Assembly: GCA_905372155.1 (NCBI GenBank) | Contig: CAJPNZ010000127.1 | Location: 1 to 7,663, forward strand | Reading direction: 5' to 3' | From: Propionibacteriaceae bacterium | GTDB taxonomy: Bacteria; Actinomycetota; Actinomycetes; Propionibacteriales; Propionibacteriaceae | Length of the DNA stretch: 7,663 nt | Shown: positions 1-6,400 of the stretch, piece by piece | Numbering within the stretch: the stretch's first letter is position 1 | Layout of the letters: every line of letters starts with the position of its first letter | The notes under the pieces: model-generated | Seen by the model: only the letters and a program-made list of their open reading frames with translations | The model's database searches: none | What the model was told of the DNA's origin: nothing | Translations under genes and position numbers: made by a program

Positions 1-475
1 CGCCCACCCCGTCTTCCCGGAACCCGAGTCACTGCTCAGCCGCAGCGGCACCATACTCGGCCTGGACGGAAACAAGATGAGCAAGTCGCGCGGCAACACC
101 ATCGAGCTGGGCATGACCGCCGACGAAACCGCGAAACTGCTCAAACGTGCGGTCACCGACTCGGACCGCCACATCACCTACGACCCCGTGAACCGCCCCG
201 AGGTCTCGAACCTGGTCAACATCGCCGCGATGTGCCTGGACCGCACCCCCGAGGACGTGGCCGAGGAGATCGGCGATGGCGGCGGCGGCGGGTTGAAGAA
301 ACTCGCCACGGCGGCCGTGAATGACCATTTCGCCGCCCACCGGGCGCGCCGGGCCGAGCTGATGGCCGATCCCGGGGCGCTGCGTGACGTGCTCAGGGCC
401 GGCAACGAGCGGGCCAACGCCGTCGCCGAGGCCACCCTGGCCGAGGTCCGGCAGGCCATGAGCATGGATTACTGA
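1..475 (+). CDS. trpS: Tryptophanyl-tRNA synthetase, C-terminal half (5' truncated by the window)
   Basis: This is the C-terminal half of a class I aminoacyl-tRNA synthetase that charges tRNA-Trp with tryptophan using ATP in the cytosol. The frame is open from base 2 and gives 157 residues before a TGA at 473-475. The class I KMSKS loop is encoded at 74-88, in the context GNKMSKSRGN, and closes over ATP during catalysis. The following ITYDP, RPEVSNLVNI and EEIGDGGGGGLKK segments match the C-terminal helical domain of bacterial TrpS. Family length is roughly 330-340 residues, so the Rossmann fold with its HIGH motif lies to the left of the window. The apparent ATG at 77 is the Met inside KMSKS, not a start. 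The gene converges on the DEAD-box helicase gene with a 101-bp gap. Identification is secure from the motif and the flanking conserved blocks. Confidence 0.95.
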   Translation, partial: AHPVFPEPESLLSRSGTILGLDGNKMSKSRGNTIELGMTADETAKLLKRAVTDSDRHITYDPVNRPEVSNLVNIAAMCLDRTPEDVAEEIGDGGGGGLKKLATAAVNDHFAAHRARRAELMADPGALRDVLRAGNERANAVAEATLAEVRQAMSMDY

Positions 476-500
476 GCCGCCAATCCTGGGTGGCCACAGC

Positions 501-519
501 CGTTCGGTCTGACCGGACG
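501..519. terminator. Candidate hairpin between convergent trpS and the DEAD-box helicase gene
   Basis: Bases 501-507 (CGTTCGG) can pair with 513-519 (CCGGACG) through one T-G wobble, around a 5-base loop. The hairpin sits 26 nt after the trpS stop, in the 101-bp gap (476-576) between two convergent genes, where a shared terminator would be expected. No T-tract follows on either strand, so it is not a classical intrinsic terminator. Nothing else notable is visible in this gap. The terminator role is inferred from position and could be a chance hairpin in GC-rich DNA. Confidence 0.3.
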
Positions 520-576
520 AGGGCCGGGATGCGGAAGCCGGTTCGTGCCGACCTCGCGGCCACTTCGGGCGAGCGA

Positions 577-2016
577 TTACTCGGTGTTCTTGCGGGACTC
601 GGTCACGTCCACACCGGCGCGGCGCCGTCGTCTCCTGCGGCGGGGAGCGGTGCTCTCCTCCGAGCTGCCAGTGGATGGCGGGCGATCCCCTTGGGGTGCG
701 GTGGCGGAGTGGCGACGCCTGCGACGCCGGGTGCCGCCCTCGGATGTCGTCTCTCTGAGGGAGCGGCTCTCGCGCTGTGGACGGGCGGAACGGGGAAGAC
801 GGCCCTTGGTTCCCTCGGGGACGTCCAGGTCCGTGTACAGGTGTGGGGACGAAGAATAGGTTTCGGTGGGGATATCGAAACCCAAGTTGAGAGTTTTGTT
901 TATGACCTTCCAGCGGGTCACATCCGACCAGTCGACCAAGGTGACCGCGACACCGGTGTGTCCCGCCCGGCCCGTCCGGCCGATGCGGTGCACATAGGTG
1001 GAGTCGGTGTCGGGGCACTCGTAGTTGATGACGTGGCTGATGCCGGTGACGTCAATTCCCCGGGCAGCGACATCAGTTGCCACCAGGATGCGCACGGTTC
1101 CGGCCCTGAATTTCTTCAGGGAACGTTCCCTGGCGATCTGGTTCAGGTCGCCGTGGATGGCCGCCGCCGGGAAACCGCGCTCCTGCAGTTCGTCCGCCAA
1201 ACGCTGGGCAGCCCGTTTCGTGCGGCAGAAGACCATCACCTTGCCGGCGTTCCGAGCCTGGGCGATGCGGGCAACAACCTCGGGTTTGTCCAAGTCGTGG
1301 GCCTGGTACACGAACTGGGTGATGTCCGGCACGGTCGCCTGGGCATCTGCGCCCTCGGCGCGAATGTTCACTGGCCGGTTCAGGGTGGCCCGGGCGAGGG
1401 CGAGGATGGGGGCCGGCATTGTCGCCGAGAACAGGAGGCTCTGACGCGACGGGGGTGTTTTCGTGAGCAGTTTCTCGATGTCGGGCAGGAAACCGAGGTC
1501 CAGCATTTCGTCGGCCTCGTCCAGCACCAGCACCTCGATGTGGCTCAGGTCCAGCGCGCGGCGATTGACAAGATCCAGAAGTCGTCCGGGGGTCCCGACC
1601 GCCACGTCGACCCCCTTCTTGAGAGCGGCCAGCTGTTCGTCGTACCCGGTACCGCCATAGATGGTCAGCACTCGGGTGTGAAGCCTGGAACCGGCCAGTT
1701 CGAGATCCCTCGCCACCTGGAGGGCGAGCTCTCGGGTGGGGGTGATGACCAGTGCCCGGGGACAGCCGTGGGTAATGGGTTTCTCCGATTCGTCGGCGCT
1801 GGTCTGGAGCCGATGCAGCAGGGAACTTCCGAATGCCAGTGTTTTCCCGGTGCCGGTGCGTGCCTGGCCGATCAGATCGGTGCCGCTGAGAGCCAGGGGA
1901 ATGGCGAGCGCCTGGATCGGGAACGGGTTGACTATCCCCGCATTGGCGAGCGAGGCGGTGATCTCTTCGCGGATACCGAGATCGGCAAACGTCTCGGATG
2001 TGGTTGTCTCGTTCAG
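577..2016 (-). CDS. rhlE: RhlE-like DEAD-box ATP-dependent RNA helicase, probable CTG start
   Basis: A cytosolic RNA helicase of about 479 residues that would use ATP to unwind short RNA duplexes or remodel RNPs. Counting from a CTG at 2016, motifs run in order: F10 and the Q motif FPIQ (Q35), Walker A ARTGTGKT (52-59), PTRELA (93-98), GG and TPGR (121-122, 142-145), DEAD (166-169), SAT (197-199), ARGID (318-322) and HRIGRTGR (343-350). The tail is disordered and basic, with six arginines at 430-435 and eight at 459-466, as in RNA-binding tails of this family. The in-frame stop TAG lies at 2028-2026, and no ATG, GTG or TTG occurs before GTG 1716, which is internal and would remove the Q motif and Walker A. 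A weak AGGT at 2027-2024 lies 7 nt before the CTG. The motif order and the PHLYTDL stretch after the core match actinobacterial RhlE such as M. tuberculosis Rv3211 (from memory). It is the last gene of a minus-strand series. Confidence 0.9.
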   Translation of the reverse strand: MNETTTSETFADLGIREEITASLANAGIVNPFPIQALAIPLALSGTDLIGQARTGTGKTLAFGSSLLHRLQTSADESEKPITHGCPRALVITPTRELALQVARDLELAGSRLHTRVLTIYGGTGYDEQLAALKKGVDVAVGTPGRLLDLVNRRALDLSHIEVLVLDEADEMLDLGFLPDIEKLLTKTPPSRQSLLFSATMPAPILALARATLNRPVNIRAEGADAQATVPDITQFVYQAHDLDKPEVVARIAQARNAGKVMVFCRTKRAAQRLADELQERGFPAAAIHGDLNQIARERSLKKFRAGTVRILVATDVAARGIDVTGISHVINYECPDTDSTYVHRIGRTGRAGHTGVAVTLVDWSDVTRWKVINKTLNLGFDIPTETYSSSPHLYTDLDVPEGTKGRLPRSARPQRESRSLRETTSEGGTRRRRRRHSATAPQGDRPPSTGSSEESTAPRRRRRRRRAGVDVTESRKNTE

Positions 2017-2067
2017 GGTGAATACCTAACTGTTGTACGGCGCCTGTTCGGATCAGGGCCGGAGATG

Positions 2068-2292
2068 TCAGAGGGCGCCGAAACCGACGGGGCGCCCCTC
2101 GGCGGGCCCCAGATCGAGGTAGGCGAGTTTCGCAACGGGCACGATGACCCTGCGGCCTTTGTCGTCGGCCAATTCGAAGGTCGAATTGTTGGTGAGCGCT
2201 TCATCCAGGGTCGCGGCAACCTCGTCGGCGCTGCTCGTGGTGCGCACCTGAAGCTCGCGGGAGATGTCGCTGATTCCAATCCTGACGTCCAT
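2068..2292 (-). CDS. DUF3107 family protein (actinobacterial, function unknown)
   Basis: A 74-residue acidic protein with no signal peptide or membrane segment, so it should be cytosolic. The core DDKGRRVIVPVAKLAYLDLG (residues 43-62) and the ending RPVGFG are the signature of DUF3107, a small family I know only from Actinomycetota and whose function is unknown. The M. tuberculosis relative is Rv3208A (TB9.4), encoded near rhlE, as here. The start is ATG at 2292-2290. AAGG at 2304-2301 lies 8 nt upstream, followed by TAGG at 2300-2297. The gene begins 19 nt after the phosphatase stop and ends 51 nt before the helicase start, so it probably shares a transcript with one or both. The second half looks beta-strand rich, but I infer no activity from that. 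Confidence 0.87.
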   Translation of the reverse strand: MDVRIGISDISRELQVRTTSSADEVAATLDEALTNNSTFELADDKGRRVIVPVAKLAYLDLGPAEGRPVGFGAL

Positions 2293-2311
2293 GGTGCCTA
2301 CCTTAGCCGCG

Positions 2312-3121
2312 TCAACCCCCGCAGTACGCCAACGCGACTGTTATGTTGTCCCGGCCACCGCAAGAATTTGCCCACGCCACCAATGATTCCGTCAGTTCCA
2401 CCGGGTTTCCGCTGACCTTCTTCGCCTCCTCGAACACTGCCGCCAGGTCTTCCGGGGAACTGGCGTAGTTCCACAAACCGTCGCTGCACACCACCACCCA
2501 TCCTGGGGAATCGGGACGCAGCTCCACCAGGGCGGGATTGACGTCCGTGGCGTTTCGGCCCAACCAGCGTGTTATGGAGTGCGCCTGGAGGGAACGTTCG
2601 GCCTCCTCGCGTGGCATGCCGAGCATCATGCGCGCCTGGGCCATGGAGTCGTCCTTGGTCAATTGCCAGCTCACCCCGTCGTCACCGAACCAGTAGGCCC
2701 GGGAATCCCCGATGCTGCCGACCCGGATCAGGCCGTCGGCGACAGTGGCGGCCACCAAGGTGCAGGCCGCCGGTTCATCGTCGGCACCCGCCGCCAGGAC
2801 CGCTTCGTGGGCCCGCGTGAAGGCGGAGTTGAAGGATTCCGCCTCAGCCGCGCCATCAGCTGCCACTGCCTGGATCAGAACCGAGCAGGCCTCCTCGACC
2901 GCCACCAAGGACGCGTGCTCGGCCCCGAAAGCGGTGCTCACACCGTCGGAGACGACCAGCACGGCCCGTTTGGTGGGACGTGAACTGGCGGCCACGCACA
3001 ACGCGTCCTGGTTGGTGCGATGCCGGGTCCCGATGTCGCTGCAACCAGCCACCCACGGTGCCGGAACCACTGTGTAGTGGTCTCGTCCCTGGAACTGGGC
3101 TCCCTCCGGGTGCATGGTCAC
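2312..3121 (-). CDS. PP2C-family (PPM) serine/threonine protein phosphatase, single domain
   Basis: A 269-residue soluble metal-dependent phosphatase that would remove phosphate from Ser/Thr of target proteins; the partner kinase is not in the window. Metal-binding aspartates are all present: D39 in RHRTNQD, D59 in SDGVST, D214 in CSDGLWNY and D258 in GGRDNITV. GDSRAYW (138-144) is the conserved mid-domain strand. The usual DGMGG is SDGVSTAFG here, as in the PP2C_2 branch rather than the PstP type. There is no transmembrane segment, so unlike PstP it should be cytosolic. The start is GTG at 3121, with AAGG (3134-3131) 9 nt upstream and GAGG (3129-3126) 4 nt upstream; an ATG two codons later (3115) is an alternative. 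It lies 62 nt after the cold-shock gene and 19 nt before DUF3107. The family is certain, the substrate unknown. Confidence 0.9.
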   Translation of the reverse strand: MTMHPEGAQFQGRDHYTVVPAPWVAGCSDIGTRHRTNQDALCVAASSRPTKRAVLVVSDGVSTAFGAEHASLVAVEEACSVLIQAVAADGAAEAESFNSAFTRAHEAVLAAGADDEPAACTLVAATVADGLIRVGSIGDSRAYWFGDDGVSWQLTKDDSMAQARMMLGMPREEAERSLQAHSITRWLGRNATDVNPALVELRPDSPGWVVVCSDGLWNYASSPEDLAAVFEEAKKVSGNPVELTESLVAWANSCGGRDNITVALAYCGG

Positions 3122-3151
3122 TGGGCCTCGCCTTCGCTGGTCGTGTGGCTC

Positions 3152-3157
3152 ATCCTA
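3152..3157 (-). promoter_or_regulatory. Candidate -10 element for the PP2C-DUF3107-rhlE genes
   Basis: Read on the minus strand, bases 3157-3152 are TAGGAT, which fits the TANNNT form of actinobacterial sigma-70 -10 boxes. The expected transcript start would leave a leader of roughly 24 nt before the GTG at 3121. No convincing -35 hexamer is visible 16-18 nt upstream, although CTGCCT is a weak match. If real, it would give the phosphatase genes a transcript separate from the cold-shock gene. Based only on a short motif. Confidence 0.3.
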
Positions 3158-3164
3158 TCCCGGA

Positions 3165-3182
3165 GCCGCCCTGACAGGCAGC
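3165..3182 (-). terminator. Candidate hairpin just after the cold-shock gene
   Basis: On the minus strand, GCTGCC (3182-3177) can pair with GGCGGC (3170-3165) around a 6-base loop, with one U-G wobble. It begins one base after the cold-shock stop codon (3186-3184). No U-tract follows. It could partly terminate the abundant cold-shock mRNA or protect its 3' end, leaving some read-through into the phosphatase gene. Role inferred from position. Confidence 0.33.
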
Positions 3183-3183
3183 T

Positions 3184-3390
3184 TCAGAGAGGATGGACGT
3201 GGTCCGCCTGCATGCCCTTCGGACCTCGGACGATGTCGAACTCCACGCGCTGATTCTCGTTCAGCGTCCTGAAGCCCGGGATGTCGATGGACTTGTAGTG
3301 GACGAAGACGTCTTCGCCCGTGCTGCCGTCAACAGCGATGAAACCGAAACCCTTGTCGGGGTTGAACCATTTGACGGTCCCCAGAGCCAT
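3184..3390 (-). CDS. csp: Cold-shock domain protein (CspA family)
   Basis: A 68-residue single cold-shock domain protein, the usual length for bacterial CspA-type nucleic-acid chaperones that bind single-stranded RNA or DNA and melt secondary structure. The N-terminal ALGTVKWFN strand, RNP1 KGFGFI (13-18) and RNP2 VFVHY (28-32) are intact, with the binding aromatics W8, F15, F17, F29 and H31. The ending GPKGMQADHVHPL is typical of actinobacterial members. The start is ATG at 3390-3388, set by a strong AGGAG at 3401-3397 with a 6-nt spacer; an open frame continues further upstream but has no gene character. A hairpin sits in the leader 24 nt before the start. The gene is divergent from adnA and leads the minus-strand series that ends in the RNA helicase. 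Whether it is cold-induced or constitutive cannot be read from the sequence. Confidence 0.97.
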   Translation of the reverse strand: MALGTVKWFNPDKGFGFIAVDGSTGEDVFVHYKSIDIPGFRTLNENQRVEFDIVRGPKGMQADHVHPL

Positions 3391-3396
3391 GTTGTT

Positions 3397-3401
3397 CTCC
3401 T
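3397..3401 (-). promoter_or_regulatory. Strong ribosome binding site of csp
   Basis: AGGAG on the minus strand, six bases (AACAAC) before the ATG at 3390. It fixes the csp start against the much longer open frame that runs upstream on the same strand and suggests high translation. Confidence 0.85.
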
Positions 3402-3413
3402 GCGAAAACTGCC

Positions 3414-3432
3414 CCACCGCACCTTGCGGTGG
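3414..3432. repeat. 7-bp perfect inverted repeat in the csp leader / adnA upstream region
   Basis: CCACCGC (3414-3420) and GCGGTGG (3426-3432) are exact inverted copies around ACCTT. In csp mRNA this would be a stable GC-rich hairpin ending 24 nt before the ATG. On the adnA side it lies about 55 bp before the GTG. It could be an operator, an mRNA structure that controls csp translation, or an attenuator; the minus strand reads TTTT six bases after the stem. The next 10 bases (3433-3442) form a separate palindrome. Function is not shown. Confidence 0.45.
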
Positions 3433-3486
3433 TCCCCGGGGATCACTCTTCCACAGATTGGGGGTCAGGCATGCTTCCATTGACTC

Positions 3487-6400
3487 GTGAACGACATCGG
3501 AGCCTGGCGGCTTCTGCCCGCCGCGCTGCCCGAGACGCCTGTGCCAGACGACGGGCAGGAGGCGGCTGCCGCGCCGCGTCGAGGAGTCCGGGTGGTGCTC
3601 GGGGGGCCGGGAACCGGCAAGACCACGACCTTGGCGGCCGCGGTGGTCAGGCGCCTGGAGGAGGGCGCCACGCTGGAGAGGCTCGTGATCCTGACGGCCT
3701 CCCGGCAGGCAGCCCAGGAACTGAGGAGGGACATCATCCGGCGACGCGGGGGAGCCGAGGTCGGGGCCCGCGTGACGACCATCCACGGGTTCGCCCTGGG
3801 CTTGCTGCGAGAACTGGGAGATCCCGAGCAGGACCTCAGGTTGCTCCGGGCCCCGGAGCAGGAACAGCGGCTCCGGGACCTGCTCGAGGGTGAGGGGGAG
3901 CGGTCCTGGCCGGAGGAGGTCCGTGCCGCCGCCCGGACGCGCGCCTTCGCCCGGCAGCTGCGCGAGGTGCTGGCCCGGGCCCGCCAACTTGGTCTCGACC
4001 CGGAACGTGTCATCCAACTGGCCGAGGGAGAGCCGACATTCGAGGCGGTCGGGCGTTTCTTCGAGACCTACCTGACGATCGCGGATTTCGACGGGGCCCT
4101 CGACTACACCGAACTGGTTCATCGCGCACGCCTGCTCCTGGCCGATACCGCCGTCGCAGAGGCCTGCCGTTCGCGATTCGATGCGGTGTTGGTCGACGAC
4201 GCCCAGGAACTCGATCAGGTGGCGGCGAACCTGTTGGCGGACCTGGCCCGGATCGGTCTTCCGCTGCTGGTGTTCGGTGATCCCCAGCAAAGGCTCGGTT
4301 CCTTCCGCGGCGCCTCGGCCGCCAGCATCACCCTGCTGCGCAGACTGCCCGGGGCCGAGACCCTCGGACTCGTTACCGGCCACCGGAACCGCCCGGCCGT
4401 GGCGAAGGCGCTCGCCGGGATCCGGGAACGGCTGGACGCGGGTGATGCCCCGCCTGCCGCCAGCCCCGCACCAGGTGAAGGGTCGCTCGTCACGGTCAGC
4501 ATCTACGACGACTCGGCGGCGGAAATCGCCCACCTGGCCGCCGCGCTGCGCGAGGCGGTGCTGGTGGACGGCTGTGCCTGGCACGAGCTCGCGGTGATCG
4601 CGCGATCCGGTCGCAACCAGCTGACCCCGCTGGCCCGCGAACTGACGGCGCGCGGGATCCCCGTGGAGGTGGCCGGTGACGAACTGGCCCTCGGCTCCCA
4701 ACGCGCCGTGGAAACCCTCCTGGCTGGAATGACCGGGGCGGCAAACCTCGAACATCTCGGGAACGAGGCCGTCACCCGGCTACTGGCCGGTCCTCTCTGC
4801 GAACTGGATGCGGTGGGACAGCGCACGTTGATCCGGTCCCTGCTGGCCACCGGGACCGGGGACCTGGACTCCCGCGACCTGCTCGGGAAGTGCCTCAGCC
4901 GGCCGGAACTGCTGGAGGCCCTCCCCAGCTCCGAGGCCGAACGCGTCCGGGCGCTCGGGCTCCTGCTCGGCAGGGCCGCCGGGAAACTCACCCGGGGAGC
5001 CCCGGTGGCCGAGGTGCTGTGGACGATCTGGAACGGAACCGGATGGCCCGAAAAGTTGCGGGAGGCCGCCTTGGCGGGATCGCGCGGCGCCAACCAGGAC
5101 CTGGACGCCGTCGTCGAGCTTTTCGAGCTCGCGGGGCGCCGTCAGGAACTCGCCGGGCACCACGGTGCAGACGCCTTCTGCTCGGCCGTGATGCGCGAGG
5201 AGATCCCCGCCGATACCGGGCGCGAACTCTCCATCCAGGGACGCGGCGTCCGGCTTCTCACGGCCCACCGTTCCCGCAGCGGTTCGTGGCGGAGGGTGCA
5301 CGTGATCGGGGTCAGCGAGGGAACATGGCCGCAGACCGGCTGGCGGGACCTGCTGCTGGACCCGGACCGTCTCGCCCCCGACCACCTGGACGCGGCCAGT
5401 ACCGTCGGCCAGATTGCGTCCGAGAGGCGATCCTTCTACGTCGCCTGTTCCCGGGCGGTGGAGCAGCTGCACATCAGCGCGTCGGCGGCCAGCGAGGCCG
5501 AACCGGCGGAACCATCCCGGTTCTGCCGGGAGCTGGGGGCGGCCCCCGTGCGCGTCGCGGGACTGCCCGGGCAACGGCAGACGGCGGCATCCCTGATCGC
5601 GGAGCTGCGGCGGGTCGCGGGAGACCCCGCAGAGTCCCCAGCCATGCGGCGGGCGGCCGCGCTGCGCCTGGCCCACCTCGCAGACATCACCGACCAGCGG
5701 TTCCGCCCGGCGTTTCGTGAGGCCCGCCCCGAGAACTGGTGGGGGGTGAAGCAACCTTCCTCCCCGGACTGGAGGACGTCACGGCCACTGGTCATCACCG
5801 GATCGACCCTGCAGGCGCTCCTGACCTGCCCGCGGCAGTGGTTTCTCTCACGCAGGGGCGGAGCCGACCGGCCCCGAGGCCCCCAGGCCGGTGTGGGCGA
5901 CGTGATCCACCGACTGGCCCAGCGGGCCGCATGGGGAACCATGGGACTCGCGGAGATGCTCCAGGGCCTGGACGAGGTTTGGCCCCGGCTCCGTTTCGAG
6001 GCCCGCTGGATGGAGACGGCCGAGAAGGAACAGATGCGCCGGGCACTGACCCGGTTTCACGCCTGGAACGAGACGAACCCCGACGAGCTCCTCGGGGTCG
6101 AAGTGAACTTCGAGGCCCCGATCGTCGTCAAGGACGTGCCGGTCCTGCTGCGCGGCACCGTGGACCGGCTCGAGCTGCGGGACGGGAAACTGTCCGTGGT
6201 GGACCTCAAGACCGGCCGCCGCCCCCCGACCAGGGCCGAGGTGGCCGAACACACCCAGCTCGGGGTGTATCAACTCGCCGCCAGGCTCGGGGCGTTCGAG
6301 GCCCTGGCCCCCGGGATCAGGGAGGTGGCGGAACCGTCGCTGCTCCAGCTCCGGCACGGCGGAGCACTACCGGAACGGCAATTCCAACCGGTCCTGCCGG

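Larger units (their letters stand above)
3391..3486. promoter_or_regulatory. 96-bp divergent promoter region between csp and adnA
   Basis: These 96 bases separate the cold-shock gene (leftward) from adnA (rightward) and should hold both promoters unless these overlap coding sequence. Visible elements are the csp Shine-Dalgarno (3401-3397), a 7-bp inverted repeat (3414-3432) and a 10-bp perfect palindrome TCCCCGGGGA (3433-3442). I find no convincing -35/-10 pair on either strand. TTGCGG at 3424-3429 and TTCCAT at 3475-3480 are only weak candidates on the + side. The promoter role rests on gene orientation. Confidence 0.5.

Noticed and set aside
278..292. GGC tandem repeat in trpS as a possible slippage or phase-variation tract
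   Set aside because: It encodes the conserved glycine run of the TrpS C-terminal domain (EEIGDGGGGG), so it is constrained coding sequence.
490..2415. 641-codon open frame on the + strand, antisense to the helicase, DUF3107 and the end of the phosphatase gene
   Set aside because: It mirrors the codon pattern of well-identified minus-strand genes, crosses several gene boundaries and shows no recognisable domain. Long antisense frames are common in GC-rich DNA.
3391..4755. Upstream extension of the cold-shock frame to a 523-codon minus-strand protein
   Set aside because: The extension lies opposite adnA and has low-complexity shadow composition. The strong Shine-Dalgarno at 3401-3397 and the family length fix the csp start at 3390.
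4890..5720. 276-codon + strand frame inside adnA, and similar minus-strand frames
   Set aside because: Composition is Arg/Gly/Pro-rich frame-shadow sequence with no motifs, whereas the adnA frame carries helicase motifs through the same bases.
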